From NCBI GenBank assembly GCA_963965975.1, contig OZ014414.1:8064230-8128229 (forward strand): a stretch of DNA of 64,000 nt. Direction: 5' to 3'. Shown piece by piece: positions 46,023 to 60,653 of the stretch. Source of the stretch: Xestospongia bergquistia. Lineage: Eukaryota; Porifera; Demospongiae; Haplosclerida; Petrosiidae. The position numbers and the translations under genes are program-made. The stretch's first letter is position 1; the number at the start of each line of letters is the position of its first letter. The notes below the pieces were generated by a model. The model was given only the letters and a program-made list of their open reading frames with translations, had not been told where the DNA came from and made no database searches.

Positions 46023-48644
46023 ACATATAACAAACATATTTACTTGTAAATCAGGTTGAGTTGTAATCCAATGTCCTCGTGATGCTAATAAATTAATAAT
46101 TTCTTGTTTTGTCGGTAGATTGTGTATAGTAGTGGGTGTGGTTTCATACTCATATCGTTTTAACGATTGTTCCACTTGGTTTTTAACAGACATTGAAGTA
46201 ATATTAAAATCAGTGATAGAGTAACCAGGTGATACTGCACATGAGATATTAATAATATCATGTGACATTGACCCACCTACCTCCTTGATCAACAACACAG
46301 GACACACCCATTCCTCCTGTTTCCTGTCGACAAACCTCAATGAGATCTTTTATCGTGACAGTATTAACAATTTTATCTAAAGACATTGAAAGACATTATA
46401 CTGACATCCTTGAATAATACCCCTTAAAATATTTAATTCAAAGCCAATTAAAGAAATTATAATTTCTGCTATAACTAGAACTATGTCACTGTCCTGTTAA
46501 CTCACAAAGTGTAGGATGAAGTAAAGACAGCTTTTCTGCTTCTTCTGCACTATTAGTAACAGCAATGACCTGTAATGAGTGAGTGAGTAACATTAATAAT
46601 ATCTACATGTACAGGTAATGTGTATGTGTAAACAATATTGTTCCTAATATCGTATGTAATGTACATATTCATATACTGTAGTACAATTTAATTTATTTTG
46701 TAGTATATTGTAGTATAATTTACTACAAAGTGAGTCTGAAGACCTATAATAATATGTATATAATATTATCATAATATGTACATATATTATAATATATTAT
46801 CATAATTATATTATCATATATTATCATAATATGTAACATTAAATGTTTACTTTAATCTGAAGTAGTTCACAGAGACTAATCACCGCAAGTCCATCAGGCT
46901 AAAGTCAGAGAAACATAAAGGGTTAAAATATGACTGATATTATATATAAAGAAACCTATTTTAGAAGGCACACTGAATCTAGGTCACCCTCTATATTGAA
47001 GACACTTGTTCTAGTCCCATACTAATACTTTAGTGTATTATACAACCTCTATATTGAGGACACTTGTTCTAGTCCCATACTAATACTTTAGTGTATTATA
47101 CAACCTCTATATTGAGGACACTTGTTCTAGTCTCATACTAATACTTTAGTGTATTATGCAACCTCTATATTGAGGACACTTGTTCTAGTCTCATACTAAT
47201 ACTTTAGTGTATTATGCAACCTCTATACTGAGGACACTTGTTCTAGTCCCATACTAATACTTTAGTGTATTATACAACCTCTATATTGAGGACACTTGCC
47301 CATACTAATACTTTAGTGTATTATATAACCTCTATATTGAGGACACTTGTTCTAGTCCCATACTAATACTTTATTGTATTATACAACCTCTATATTGAGG
47401 AGACCTCCATTATATTAAGGACAGTTACCAAGTCACAAATAATGTACACTATTAAATGACTATATTATTATAATATCTTACTGATAATGCTGAGAATAGA
47501 AGTAATATTGAAGCTGAATCAAGTCTGGCTTGATAGAACAGTATTGTATATGCTCGTACTGCAGGACTTAAAATAGACACAACATCAACATGTGTGAGAT
47601 CTCGTGGCTTTTTAACTGAAACAAAATTAATAATTAATATAATACTTAATATATCAAGAGTGACCTTCATATAATAATAATGTAATATTAATATACCTAG
47701 ACAATATTCTGGTACAACACAATACTCTGCACAACCTGGACACTCTGTATCAAGTGATAATATACCTAATAATTATAATAAATAGAATATGTCTTTAAAT
47801 ATAATATAATATAATAACATACCACACACTTCATCATTGATAACATACAATGATACTGCAGTACCAACTAGAAAAGAGTGAGAATAGATGGATGAATGAT
47901 AATGGACCAATGGATACATATAGTTGAAGAGATGGATTATGGATGAATGGGTTTGATGGATGGATGGATGAATGGACAGATAAATTGATAAATGGATGGA
48001 CTAGTCAGATAAAGAATAGTCAATATGATATAGTATATTATATACCTTTAGTGATCACACCTGATATCTCATAACCAACAGGGAATTGGTCCACATCTGG
48101 ATTTAACTCCAATAAGGTCTAGATGTATTATGAGAAAAAATTACTGATAAAATGTATTAACTAAAACAGCTAAGTTGATTAAAATTACAAACTAATTATA
48201 TACTTTCTGTTACTATGACAACCAAACCTGTATATCCATTCTATTTAGAGCACATGCTTTAACATGTATCATGACATCTGTTGGTCCTAACTCTGGTAGA
48301 ATAACCTAAGAGAGAGAGAGAGAAATAATCAATTAATCGCTATATGGTCAAACAAAGGCCACACCCAGGACACTTATTCTATTGAAATTGTTATAATTAT
48401 TTCAATAAATATAAAATCACTGAACCATCTTAACAAGATACATCCTTCAAGATGTGATACTACGTTATACACTTGCATGTCTTATGAACGAGACTATGTA
48501 CATGCATTCTTCATTATATCTATTATATTGAGTGCCCCATACATGTTTATAGTTTGTTTAAGAACTTACATGTTCTTCTAAACGTGGTACTAACTTTCTC
48601 TGACTATCAGAAGTAGTGACATAAGTTAAATATATCCCCTTCAT
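45263..48644 (-). CDS. CRYZL1: Quinone oxidoreductase-like protein 1
   Basis: Zeta-crystallin-like member of the medium-chain dehydrogenase/reductase family, with no zinc ligands visible. Thirteen exons with matching phase: 48644-48570, 48305-48228, 48118-48046, 47867-47823, 47765-47697, 47615-47482, 46898-46851, 46569-46506, 46376-46281, 46234-46044, 45943-45838, 45561-45516, 45377-45263. Sum 1140 bases, 379 residues (human 349). Landmarks are [91 protein letters not shown] and QQGKYLHILNDAV. The Rossmann-type segment [19 protein letters not shown] lacks a typical GxGxxG, as in other CRYZL1 proteins, so enzymatic activity is uncertain. It shares a short promoter region with RBBP4. Confidence 0.93.
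45945..46018. repeat. (GA)n microsatellite abutting a CRYZL1 acceptor
   Basis: On the CRYZL1 sense strand this is (CT)n that runs directly into the acceptor of exon 45943-45838 and so doubles as the polypyrimidine tract. Confidence 0.85.
46985..47405. repeat. ~58-bp minisatellite in CRYZL1 intron
   Basis: About seven copies of a 58 bp unit with CCTCTATATTGAGGACACTT, CATACTAATACTTTAGTGTA and TTATACAA, one with a short internal deletion. They lie in the intron between exons 47615-47482 and 46898-46851. Confidence 0.9.
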
Positions 48645-48870
48645 GTTTGCCAAAGTGGGGTGTGGCTGGGTCTGCAGAATTGTAATATTGCTTTTCTAAT
48701 TAAACGTAATTTTCTGTCTCTGACCAATTAGATTGGAGTAAGAAGCTATACACGTGTATAAAATTTATTTGAAATTTGTTGGTCAAAAGAAGTACCTCCC
48801 ATAAGATATTTGTAAAAGGTATTTAATTCCTCTATAAACTAAAATCTTCACCCTTTTTGTCAGATTAACT
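48645..48870. promoter_or_regulatory. Bidirectional promoter between CRYZL1 and RBBP4
   Basis: Only 226 bp separate the two divergent start codons. The spacer holds CCAAT and its inverse ATTGG a few bases apart (CCAATTAGATTGG near 48722-48735), a CACGTG E-box near 48750, and TATAAAA-like sequence just after it. A single short element probably drives both genes. Confidence 0.7.
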
Positions 48871-52266
<3,396 letters not shown>

Positions 52267-52433
52267 GTCACACGATAATCACATGACTGTTTGGACATTA
52301 CCTTTGTTTCAATTGTAGTTTCGTCATTTTCACTAATAATTAACTATTGTTGTTCACTTTAAACAACTTGTTGTCAACTGTAACTTTGAGTTAAGGCAGT
52401 ATAAATGTACTAGACAATTTGTACATATCTCTT

Positions 52434-52439
52434 AAATAA
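52434..52439 (+). terminator. Poly(A) signal of RBBP4
   Basis: AATAAA 168 bp after the RBBP4 stop codon. The surrounding 3' sequence was later copied to about 62.68 kb. Confidence 0.7.
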
Positions 52440-52622
52440 ACGATTTTACAGATCATTGTTGTCTCATATGTTGTGTTTGTCTTGCTCATGAAATAGTCAA
52501 CATATCATAATGTACATGTTGTAATAATTTTAGTTACTAAACCAGTAATAATTGGTATGAACATTTTTAGTGTATTAATATATTAATATCAAACTACAAT
52601 GCTATTGTTGTCTAATTCTTAA

Positions 52623-52760
52623 CAATAGGGTTTTCATTTATATGGATGACTGTACTAATCTACTAACTCCACGTCCTCCCTCACTCTATGAACAACACTG
52701 TTGTATTCCTAGTAACAGTGGAAAGTTCAAGTGAGAGAATAACGCTGTGATGTGGAGGAT
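52623..52760 (+). pseudogene. Remnant of the fibrinogen-like secreted family, N-terminal part
   Basis: Matches the first ~45 codons of the genes at 54006 and 55817 (LLTPRPPSLYEQ, CCIPSNSGK) but lacks an intact start and goes out of frame shortly after. It shares its downstream sequence (GTGAGAGAATAA, TGTGGAGGATA) with the remnant at 63.2 kb, so both descend from one already broken copy. Confidence 0.75.
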
Positions 52761-53070
52761 AGTAAAATATGAATAATTGAAGTAATGGCTGAATCATACA
52801 ATACATGGTCAGTTATGATCAGATTGACTGATACAATGCTTAGTTAGAGTTGTCGGTATGGGAGTCATTCCCAGCAACAAAAATACTTGTTAAACTATAA
52901 AAATATACTAGTAATCAAAACATTTCACATGTTGTTAACGTTTTTGGAAACATACACATCAGCAAAATATCCATGAATCTGTCACTGCAAACAATCTATT
53001 TTTAATAATACAACAAATATTCCACAATCAGAATATCTCTTGCTAAATAACAGATCACTATTGAACAGGA

Positions 53071-53102
<32 letters not shown>

Positions 53103-53115
53103 CAATATATTAACG

Positions 53116-53810
53116 TGTGTGTGTATGTACATATTTATATATATTTATCTGCATTGGTGCCAATTACATTAGTAGCAGTAGGAGCATCGCAAAGCAACAG
53201 AAAGGAGCATCAAAACTCCCTTAACTAACTATTGTCAAATCAAGGCTTAGAATGTATGTCCATATATGGACATAACTCTGCTAAGCGTTTTCCATTTTAA
53301 TAGCTTGTGGGCTTTAACCTCTTAGTTAAATAGATAAAAATTAACAACAATAACAACAACAGTTGAGACCAGAGCACTCCTGTCCAAACCAGAGATCTCA
53401 CTGAGGTAACTCCAAAGTGTGCTGGTGTTCTGTGTGGACAAGGAGTTACAAACCAAAGTGCCTATCTCCTTGCACCACGCAGCAAGGAAATGACCAAAAC
53501 GGTCATAATCCTTGTAATAGATCCGAAAAAGTTGGCAGAAAGTTCTTTCTAAGAACTCCAGCAACTTCCCTAGCTTGAGATTAGTCTTTGTGCCAGAGAA
53601 CTAGTCTTGTTGAATAAAGAGATGCATGATGTTCAATTGTTTCCACCTTTTTAATGACAACAGCCTCCATAGTCTCCAAGTCCAATTCATTTAACATTTC
53701 TCATGTAAATGACTTCTTTCTTTCTTAGTTTCTTATAATTTTACTCGCCATTGATAGTTGTAATAGCTTCGTCACGTATTTAAGTATATATTCCTTATAT
53801 GGAATATTCC
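53116..53810. other. Unclassified stretch with a minus-strand coding-like remnant
   Basis: Minus-strand 53300-53700 can be read as protein in two overlapping frames (NELDLETMEAVVIKKVETI, then KDYDRFGHFLAAWCKEIGT). This looks like a broken gene or mobile-element fragment; I cannot name the family. Confidence 0.3.
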
Positions 53811-54005
53811 CTGAACAAGTATATAATGCGAGTTGGACGCTCCTTCGATCGGCTCATGCGCGCGCTCCTGGTAGCAGGTTGCCTTGTAAATCAAATATTC
53901 ATGATGTCACACAGAAATAATTAGCGGTTTACTTATATAATACTGTAGCGATATGTATATACTTATTTCAGCGCTCATTGCTGGACTTAGCTAGAAAAAA
54001 TTAGC

Positions 54006-55055
54006 ATGAAGATAATTGTTATTTGCTGTCTAATTACTGGTTTACTAATCGTGACTAGTGAGAGCTCCTCTGTTTGTATGGATAACTGTACTAGTCTACT
54101 AACTCCACGTCCTCCTTCACTCTATGAACAATACTGTTGTATTCCTAGTAACAGTGGAAAGAAGTTCCAGACAAGAGAAAACAATGTTGTAAGATTTATT
54201 CTCTGTCCCAACCATCCTCCTTCCTCTTGTCAAAGGTTCTCTAGATCTTTAAGTTGTTCAGAGCTCTTCGAACAAAATGTTACAGCTGAATCAGGCTATT
54301 ATACAATACTATCTCCTAATGGTTCTCTTATATCTGTGTATTGTGATATGAAGGGTAGTAATTGTGATGGTAAGGGAGGCTGGATGAGAGTAGGGTACCT
54401 CAATATGAGTGAACCTGGTGCTACTTGTCCTCCTGGAATGACATTACGACAATTTTACAACATAGGTCATGGAGTTTGTGGTCGACCTACTTCTTCATCT
54501 ATAGTTTATTCAGCTCAAGGTTATCATTATAGTAAAGTCTGTGGTCAGATAAAGGCTTATCAGTTTGGTGCACCTGATGGGTTTCCACCTTTGCATGGTA
54601 GTTATATCAATCCAAACATTGAGAACTGTAACACATATGTTGATGGTGTTACTATTACTTATGGTAGTAGTCCTCGTAAACATATCTGGACTTATGCATG
54701 TGGTGCAAGAGAGAAAGATGAATTTATTATTGATGCTGGACGGTATAATTGTCCATGCAATATTAACAATACAGGAACAACTGTACCTAGCTTTGTAGGA
54801 AGTAATTATTATTGTGAGTCTGCATTATCTCCAGGATTACCATATCTGTCTGTCTTATATCCCAATGATCCCTTGTGGGATGGTCAAGGATGTGAAGGAG
54901 ATGAAGGGCCTTGTTGTACTAACCCTAATATGCCTTGGTTTATGACTACACTAAAATGGGCTACCACTGAAGATATTGAAGTAAGAATGTGTGGTAGTGA
55001 ACACTCATGGGATGAAGATACTCCTTTGGAAGTCATTGATCTTTACATACGTTAA
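54006..55055 (+). CDS. Secreted fibrinogen-like/USOMP5-like protein, copy 1
   Basis: A 349-residue intronless gene with a signal peptide (MKIIVICCLITGLLIVTSES). About 25 cysteines and several N-glycosylation sites mark it as extracellular. Residues ~93-125 (SGYYTI...VYCDM...GGWMRVGYL) match the start of a fibrinogen C-terminal domain. The remainder (CPPGMTLRQF, YVDGVTITYGSSPRKHIWTY, CCTNPNMPWF) follows a pattern I know from coral uncharacterized skeletal organic matrix protein 5 and similar cnidarian, sponge and echinoderm proteins. Possible roles are matrix formation or recognition; neither is shown. It is almost identical to the next gene, and the duplicated unit includes about 190 bp of promoter. 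AATAAA follows at 55089. Confidence 0.85.
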   Translation: MKIIVICCLITGLLIVTSESSSVCMDNCTSLLTPRPPSLYEQYCCIPSNSGKKFQTRENNVVRFILCPNHPPSSCQRFSRSLSCSELFEQNVTAESGYYTILSPNGSLISVYCDMKGSNCDGKGGWMRVGYLNMSEPGATCPPGMTLRQFYNIGHGVCGRPTSSSIVYSAQGYHYSKVCGQIKAYQFGAPDGFPPLHGSYINPNIENCNTYVDGVTITYGSSPRKHIWTYACGAREKDEFIIDAGRYNCPCNINNTGTTVPSFVGSNYYCESALSPGLPYLSVLYPNDPLWDGQGCEGDEGPCCTNPNMPWFMTTLKWATTEDIEVRMCGSEHSWDEDTPLEVIDLYIR

Positions 55056-55061
55056 CAACAA

Positions 55062-55469
55062 TGTATGTAGGATGATGTCGATGCATATAATAAATATACT
55101 TTTAATTTAGGAGATATTTTGTATCTTTGATTGAGTGAAATTTGATCGACTACTAAAGTTACATAGGCTTTTGTAAAACTTTATTTTTTCGTTTTGTTGA
55201 TTCTTAGTCCATCAATCCCCAAAATGCATTTAAAACTATTACAACATTACAGCTTTGATTAATATTACTATAAAGTGCACATGCTCTTTCTTATGTATTG
55301 TAAATACAAATTGATTCCTGCATAGACACTGTTGCCTTGCAACATTTCTATTAAGATAAAGATATACAGTAATTGTAGGAAGAGGATGATGGGGAATGAG
55401 GAGAGAATAATGGGAGAATTGTAAATTTGCTTCGATGTGGTTAATTAAATAAATGATACAAATCCATAC
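55062..55469. other. 3' flank of copy 1
   Basis: Non-coding; closely matched at 56868-57298. Confidence 0.6.
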
Positions 55470-55474
55470 ATGTG

Positions 55475-55625
55475 TCCTTCTACGTAGTGAGTACTATTGT
55501 GAGTCTTGACATGTACCTATATATAAGGGACTACCAAGTGATTATAAATTATATCCTGATAATCCATTAAATGATGGTCAATGATGTACTGGAAATGAAG
55601 GACCATATTATACTAACTCTAAGAT
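55475..55625 (+). pseudogene. Truncated C-terminal remnant of the fibrinogen-like family (unit 1)
   Basis: Reads as YYCES...GLPSDYKLYPDNPLNDG and TGNEGP, the part between the HYCES and CCTNP motifs of the intact genes, with several disabling changes. It ends abruptly where the duplicated promoter of the next unit begins. Confidence 0.8.
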
Positions 55626-55629
55626 ACAA

Positions 55630-55816
55630 ATATATAATGCGAGTTGGACGCTCCTTCGATCGGCTCATGCGCGCGCTCCTGGTAGCAGGTTGCTATGTAA
55701 ATCAAATATTCATGATGTCACACAGAAATAATTAGCGGTTTACTTATATAATACTGTAGTGATATGTATATACTTATTTCAGCGCTCATTGCTGGACTTA
55801 GCTAGAAAAAATTAGC
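55630..55816 (+). promoter_or_regulatory. Duplicated promoter region of the fibrinogen-like genes
   Basis: About 185 bp shared with 53818-54005 with only a few differences. A GC/CpG-rich core (GATCGGCTCATGCGCGCGCT) sits in AT-rich DNA, followed by GTTTACTTATATAATACTGTAG and CAGCGCTCATTGCTGG just before the ATG. Confidence 0.55.
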
Positions 55817-56860
55817 ATGAAGATAATTGTTATTTGCTGTCTAATTACTGGTTTACTAATCGTGACTAGTGAGAGCTCCTCTGTTTGTATGGCTGACTGT
55901 ACTAGTCTACTAACTCCACGTCCTCCCTCACTCTATGAACAATACTGTTGTATTCCTAGTAACAGTGGAAAGAAGTTCCAGACAAGAGAAAACAATGTTG
56001 TAAGATTTATTTTCTGTCCCAACCACCTTCCTGCCTCTTGTCAAAGGTTCTCTTTAAGTTGTTCAGAGATCTTCAATCAAAATGTTACAGCTGAATCAGG
56101 CTATTATACAATACTATCTCCTAATGGTTCTCTTATATCTGTGTATTGTGATATGAAGGGTAGTAATTGTGATGGTAAGGGAGGCTGGATGAGAGTAGGG
56201 TACCTCAATATGAGTGAACCTGGTGCTACTTGTCCTCCTGGAATGACATTACGACAATTTTACAACATAGGTCATGGAGTTTGTGGTCGACCTACTTCTT
56301 CATCTATAGTTTATTCAGCTCAAGGTTATCATTATAGTAAAGTCTGTGGTCAGATAAAGGCTTATCAGTTTGGTGCACCTGATGGGTTTTCACCTTTGCA
56401 TGGTAGTTGTGTCAATCCAAACATTGAGAACTGTAACACATATGTTGATGGTGTTACTATTACTTATGGTAGTAGTCCTCGTAAACATATCTGGACTTAT
56501 GCATGTGGTGCAAGAGAGAAAGATGAATTTATTATTGATGCTGGACGGTATAATTGCCCATGCAATATTAACAATACAGGAACAACTGTACCTAGCTTTG
56601 TAGGAAGTAATTATTATTGTGAGTCTGCATTATCTCCAGGATTACCATATCTGTGTGTCTTATATCCCAATGATCCCTTGTGGGATGGTCAAGGATGTGA
56701 AGGAGAAGAAGGGCCTTGTTGTACTAACCCTAATATGCCTTGGTTTATGACTACACTCAATGAAACTACCACTGAAGATATTGAAGTAAGAATGTGTGGT
56801 AGTGAACACTCATGGGATGAAGATACTCCTTTGGAAGTCATTGATCTTTATGTTCTTTAG
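55817..56860 (+). CDS. Secreted fibrinogen-like/USOMP5-like protein, copy 2
   Basis: A 347-residue intronless duplicate of the gene at 54006. Most differences lie in residues 75-90 (NHLPASCQRFSLSCSEIFNQ against NHPPSSCQRFSRSLSCSELF, a two-residue shortening) and near the C-terminus (LNETTTEDIE against LKWATTEDIE, which restores an N-glycosylation site found also in the third gene). The signal peptide, fibrinogen-like segment and VDGVTITYG motif are unchanged. The promoter duplicate lies immediately upstream. Confidence 0.85.
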   Translation: MKIIVICCLITGLLIVTSESSSVCMADCTSLLTPRPPSLYEQYCCIPSNSGKKFQTRENNVVRFIFCPNHLPASCQRFSLSCSEIFNQNVTAESGYYTILSPNGSLISVYCDMKGSNCDGKGGWMRVGYLNMSEPGATCPPGMTLRQFYNIGHGVCGRPTSSSIVYSAQGYHYSKVCGQIKAYQFGAPDGFSPLHGSCVNPNIENCNTYVDGVTITYGSSPRKHIWTYACGAREKDEFIIDAGRYNCPCNINNTGTTVPSFVGSNYYCESALSPGLPYLCVLYPNDPLWDGQGCEGEEGPCCTNPNMPWFMTTLNETTTEDIEVRMCGSEHSWDEDTPLEVIDLYVL

Positions 56861-57299
56861 CAACAATGTATGTAGGATGATGTTGATGCATATAATAAAT
56901 ATACTTTTATTTTAGGAGGTATTTTGTATCTTTGATTGAGTGAAATTTGATCGACTACTAAAGTTATATGGGCTTTTGTAAAACTTTATTTTTTCGTTTT
57001 GTTGATTCTTAGTCCATCAATCCCCATAATGCATTTAAAACTATAACAACATTACAGTTTTCGATTAATATTACTGCAAAGTCTTATGTATTGTATGTAA
57101 ATACAAAAAATCTCTGAAAAGGAATAATAATTGATTCCTGCATAGACACTGTTGCCTTGCAACATTTCTATTAAGATAAAGATATACAGTATTGTAGTAA
57201 TGAACAAGGATTGAGGAAAGAATAATGGGAGAATTGTAAATTTGCTTTGATGTGGTTAATTAAATAAATGATACAAATCCATACATGTGTCCTTCTAGG

Positions 57300-57572
57300 T
57301 AGTGAGTATTATTGTGAGTCTTGATATGTACCTATATATAAGGGACTACCAAGTGATTATAAATTATATCCTGATAATCCATTAAGTGATGGTCAACGAT
57401 GTACTGGAAATGAAGGAACATGTTGTACTAACTCTAAGATGTTGTGGTTTATAAAGACTGTCAATAAAACTACCACTGTAGACATTGAAGTGAGAGTTTG
57501 TGGTAATGAAGGGTCAAATGATGAAGATACTCCTTTAGATATAATTTTCATGAACTTTATATTAATTAATTG
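57300..57572 (+). pseudogene. C-terminal remnant of the fibrinogen-like family (unit 2)
   Basis: Reads through the final third of the family (GLPSDYKLYPDNPLSDG, CTGNEGTCCTNSKMLWFI, VDIEVRVCGNEGSNDEDTPL) to a terminal stop, with an in-frame stop near its start. The 5' two thirds are missing. It is closer to the third gene (60654) than to its neighbours. Confidence 0.8.
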
Positions 57573-57930
57573 ATTGTTTACATAATGTAACCATAGAGAT
57601 AAAACTTGATGAACATTTTGTCTGATGGAGTTATATTCATCAGTAAAATATCCTGTGAAGCTTTTTGGTCCAAATAACAAATCTGTCCTGTGACTGTGAA
57701 TTAAATGATAACTTAATCTTAGATGTGAAGATTACCATCAAGGATCTATGTCCAGTAATGTTATATGGGACACTGGTTTGTGGTATACAGGTTGCATGTA
57801 TGTAGGAAATTATTTGATGTAACACAGTGATGATTTTGATTATCACAATGCACATGCTCTCACTCTCTCTCTCTCTCTCTTATGTATTGTAAACACAAGA
57901 AATGTTTGAAAAGGAATTTTAGATAATTCT
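57573..57930. other. No gene seen
   Basis: Non-coding, with a short (CT)n at 57861-57880. Confidence 0.5.
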
Positions 57931-57939
57931 TGTTGTAGG

Positions 57940-58345
57940 TACTGTTGTAGGTACTTTTGTAGGTACTGTTGTATAGGTACAGTTGTAGGTACTGTTGTAG
58001 ATACTGTTGTATAGGTACTATAGTAGGTACTGTTGTAGGTACTTTTGTAGGTACTGTTCTAGGTACTGTTGTATAGGTACTGTTGTAGGTACTGTTGTAG
58101 GTACTGTTGTATAGGTACTGTTGTAGGTACTGTTGTAGATACTTTTGTATAGGTACTGTTGGTACTGTTGTAGATACTGCTGTAGGTACTGTTGTATAGA
58201 CTGTTGTAAGTACTGTTGTAGGTACTGTTGTAGGTACTGTTGGTACTGTTGTACAGGTACTGTTGTAGGTACTGCTGTAGGTACTGTTGTAGGTACTGTT
58301 GGTACTGTTTTAGGTACTGTTGTAGGTACTGTTGTATAGGTAAGA
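57940..58345. repeat. Minisatellite of GTTGTAGGTACT units
   Basis: About 30 copies of the 12 bp word GTTGTAGGTACT with variants (GTTGTATAGGTACT, GTTGGTACT). Antisense frames read as TVPTTVPTTVP-type peptides, which come from the repeat itself. Confidence 0.9.
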
Positions 58346-58900
58346 ATAAGTAAGTCAAACAAGAATGAAGGAATAAGAAAGTCAGACAATACAGCAGAAA
58401 ATAAAACAAGTTAAAAGAATGTCATAAGAATATGTTATGTGACCCTGCCACTCTCAGAGAGAGCAAGGTCGATATGACCAGAGTCAGCTTTGAAGGTGAT
58501 TGGTCTATGACGGGACGATCTAGCTCCTCTTAGGCATACAATTGATGATCTTAACAAGGAGAACCCCAGACGTTTTTTATTATTTATTTCAACACTTAAC
58601 TTGTGGTATCTTATGTTTATGTATTTGCGCATGCTCAGTTGGCCAGTGGGCCACGTTGATGTTTTACATATACAATAAAAAAGAATAGTGAAACAAGGAA
58701 AGCAGACAAAAGGTGGTGCGGCCATGAGAAGCTGTGCGGCGCGCGGCGCGAAAATTCTTTTGGGAGGGGGCCTTAATATTCATGAGTGTGGTTAATAATT
58801 AATTATGACTAAAATCGTCCAAAACAGAAAATGAAAGATTGTGCTTTGTTTATCAAGTCAATATCTCTGTTTCCTCTTTGTACACATTAAGTAGAATACA
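58346..58900. other. Spacer with a bidirectionally open stretch
   Basis: Minus-strand 58435-58725 is open for 96 codons and plus-strand 58439-58529 is also open. Neither resembles a protein I know. A CpG-rich patch GCGGCGCGCGGCGCG lies at 58737-58751. Confidence 0.35.
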
Positions 58901-58949
58901 GTGATTTAATCTTTCTTGAGACATCGTAGATCGTAAAAGTAAGTCTTTA

Positions 58950-60580
58950 TTCTGTGTAAAGTTGAAAAGGATCTTTCGGACAAAGCATTTGTTGCTGGTA
59001 TTACCATAATTATTTTTAGTAGAATGACAACCTCGCTATATAGTGATATTTGAGATACAGATAGAGACTTGAAAAACCAATGATGTCCTTCAGTCTAACA
59101 CTCTTGTTTGGATGATTCTTGTCGCTTGTGAAATTCATCCCAAATACCTCCAGTTGCGTTTCTAATTGTATAGCATCAAAATCGGTTCCATAAAAGTTGA
59201 CTATATCAGGTAACAGACTGTGGTAGTCTCACAACTGGCTGCATTAGAAAACAACCTTTTCAATTGTTCGTATATCTTGTATCCTGGTTGATTAAAGCGT
59301 TGCTATATGCAGCTGACAGATAGGTCAAGGGCTTCAAAATAGATAAGCTTGAAATGGTGCTCAGCAGTGTCAGAGTGATAATCACTAGACAAGCCACCAT
59401 CTTCATACCGTTGTGATCTTCTCCTTTTGTGAGGCAAAATTGGCTCATTAACATCAAAATCTTTAGCTTTCATAAGGATGCTTTCCCAAAAAGCAATCAT
59501 CATTTCTTAATGATTTCAGTACCTTAATGGTCATAAAAACAACAGATATATCTGCAGCAGATATATCCTTAGCTTACAAAGTAGAGGACAAATTGTCCGT
59601 GTGTCTTTGAAACAAGTGAACTAAGGACAAACCATTAAAAAAACTAAATAGCTACCGAAGCCAATGTTGAACCTCAAAAGTCTATCCTTGATAACACTTA
59701 GAATCACTTCAGCTTTAGTGTTAGGAATCTTGTATAAACAACCAATAAAATTTTCATGAACATCAAGAAACTCATCCACCCAGATGACCAGTTGCTCTTT
59801 GTTTGCTGAGTCTGTAGTCTCATCACACATTATTGTGTAGTACAAACCACTCTGAAAGTTTACAGCTACCTTCTGTAACAGGGATAATGCCATTAACTTC
59901 AGTATCTTGTTCTGGATTTCAGGACTAGTATACTTCTCTGTCTTTCTTTGCAACCACTTGCTCACATTGTCTTCATCTCTGGCAACAGTTTTAAAAGATT
60001 GTATAAAGTTACTGTTCCTTTCGTCATTGTCTCCCCGTAAAGCTAGCCCTTGACGTCAGAGAAATTTAATGCATTTCAGGATAAGAAGCAACATCATTGT
60101 GCTTCTTTTCTTTTTCATGCTCAGATACTAGCATCTCTGCAACATCCTGGGTTTATGGAACAACCCTTTCAACGGCTATACGATGACAAGTGGTTTTCTC
60201 ATGACTTCTGAATCTCATCAGTGCATCTTTCCAATTCGAAACACCAATGGTAATCAAAGCTGGCTCTTTGGATGGAACAACAAGTTTATTCTGATGTTCA
60301 GCCAGTCTACAAGTATGACAATAAACCACATCTTTGGCTTCATCACACACGAAAATGTCAAACCAATGTTTATGAAATGACTTGCTTTCTTTCTAAATGA
60401 TCTCCTTGGGAAATTGATTGACTTCGGTTGGTTAGGCTTAGCACTGGGAATACTTTGTGTAACTGCAATGTGCTGTCATGCTTGTTTACAGAAGGAGGTG
60501 CGTCTTCCAATAATAATTATTATCAGTCTTGATCTGAAAAGTGGTGAGGGTCTGGCCTACCCGCTTCCTACGGCACTGAA
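58950..60580 (-). mobile_element. Decayed hAT DNA transposon (TTF zinc finger, DUF4371, hAT dimerisation)
   Basis: Minus-strand fragments in order along one transposase: KHWFDIFVCDEAKDVVYCHT (TTF-type zinc finger, about 60150-60420); ILKLMALSLLQKVA, MCDETTDSANKEQLVIWV and KIPNTKAEVILSVI (DUF4371/catalytic region, about 59650-59960); HFKLIYFEALDL (about 59300-59470); and TNALSERSFSTLHRIK (hAT C-terminal dimerisation, about 58970-59030). Several stops and frameshifts separate them, so it is inactive. A likely terminal repeat with the typical hAT start, CAGTGCCGTAGGAAGCGGG, lies in reverse at 60562-60580. The left terminus and an 8 bp target duplication were not found. Confidence 0.85.
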
Positions 60581-60653
60581 AGATCTACAATACAAACCTT
60601 CCTCTGCTAGAGACAACACAACAGAACTGACCTAGAAAAAACTTATCATAAAC

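Larger units (their letters stand above)
52310..53115. repeat. Segmental duplication, copy 1 (RBBP4 3' flank plus gene remnant)
   Basis: The RBBP4 3' UTR, poly(A) region and the gene remnant match 62675-63790 in the same order (TTAAGGCAGTATAAA, TAGTCAACATA, GGTCTACTAAC-type remnant), ending in a (TA)n microsatellite in both. Copy 2 contains a MITE that this copy lacks. Confidence 0.8.
53815..57575. repeat. Tandem duplication of a ~1.8 kb unit (promoter, gene, 3' remnant)
   Basis: Unit 1 spans about 53818-55625 and unit 2 about 55630-57575. Each begins TATATAATGCGAGTTGGACG and GATCGGCTCATGCGCGCGCT. Each then carries the gene and ends with a broken piece of another family member; in unit 1 this piece is cut short by the junction at about 55625. 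Confidence 0.9.

Noticed and set aside
53040-53228. Short frame across the (TA)n tract
   Set aside because: Encoded mostly by the microsatellite.
58018-58409. Minus-strand frames rich in TVPTTVP or YLQQYLQQ
   Set aside because: They arise from the GTTGTAGGTACT minisatellite in different frames.
58435-58725. 96-codon minus-strand frame starting MAAPPFVCFPC
   Set aside because: No homology recognised, no splice or signal features, and a competing open frame on the other strand.
60414-60635. 73-codon plus-strand frame upstream of the third fibrinogen-like gene
   Set aside because: It overlaps the antisense of the hAT zinc-finger region and terminal repeat; no independent support.
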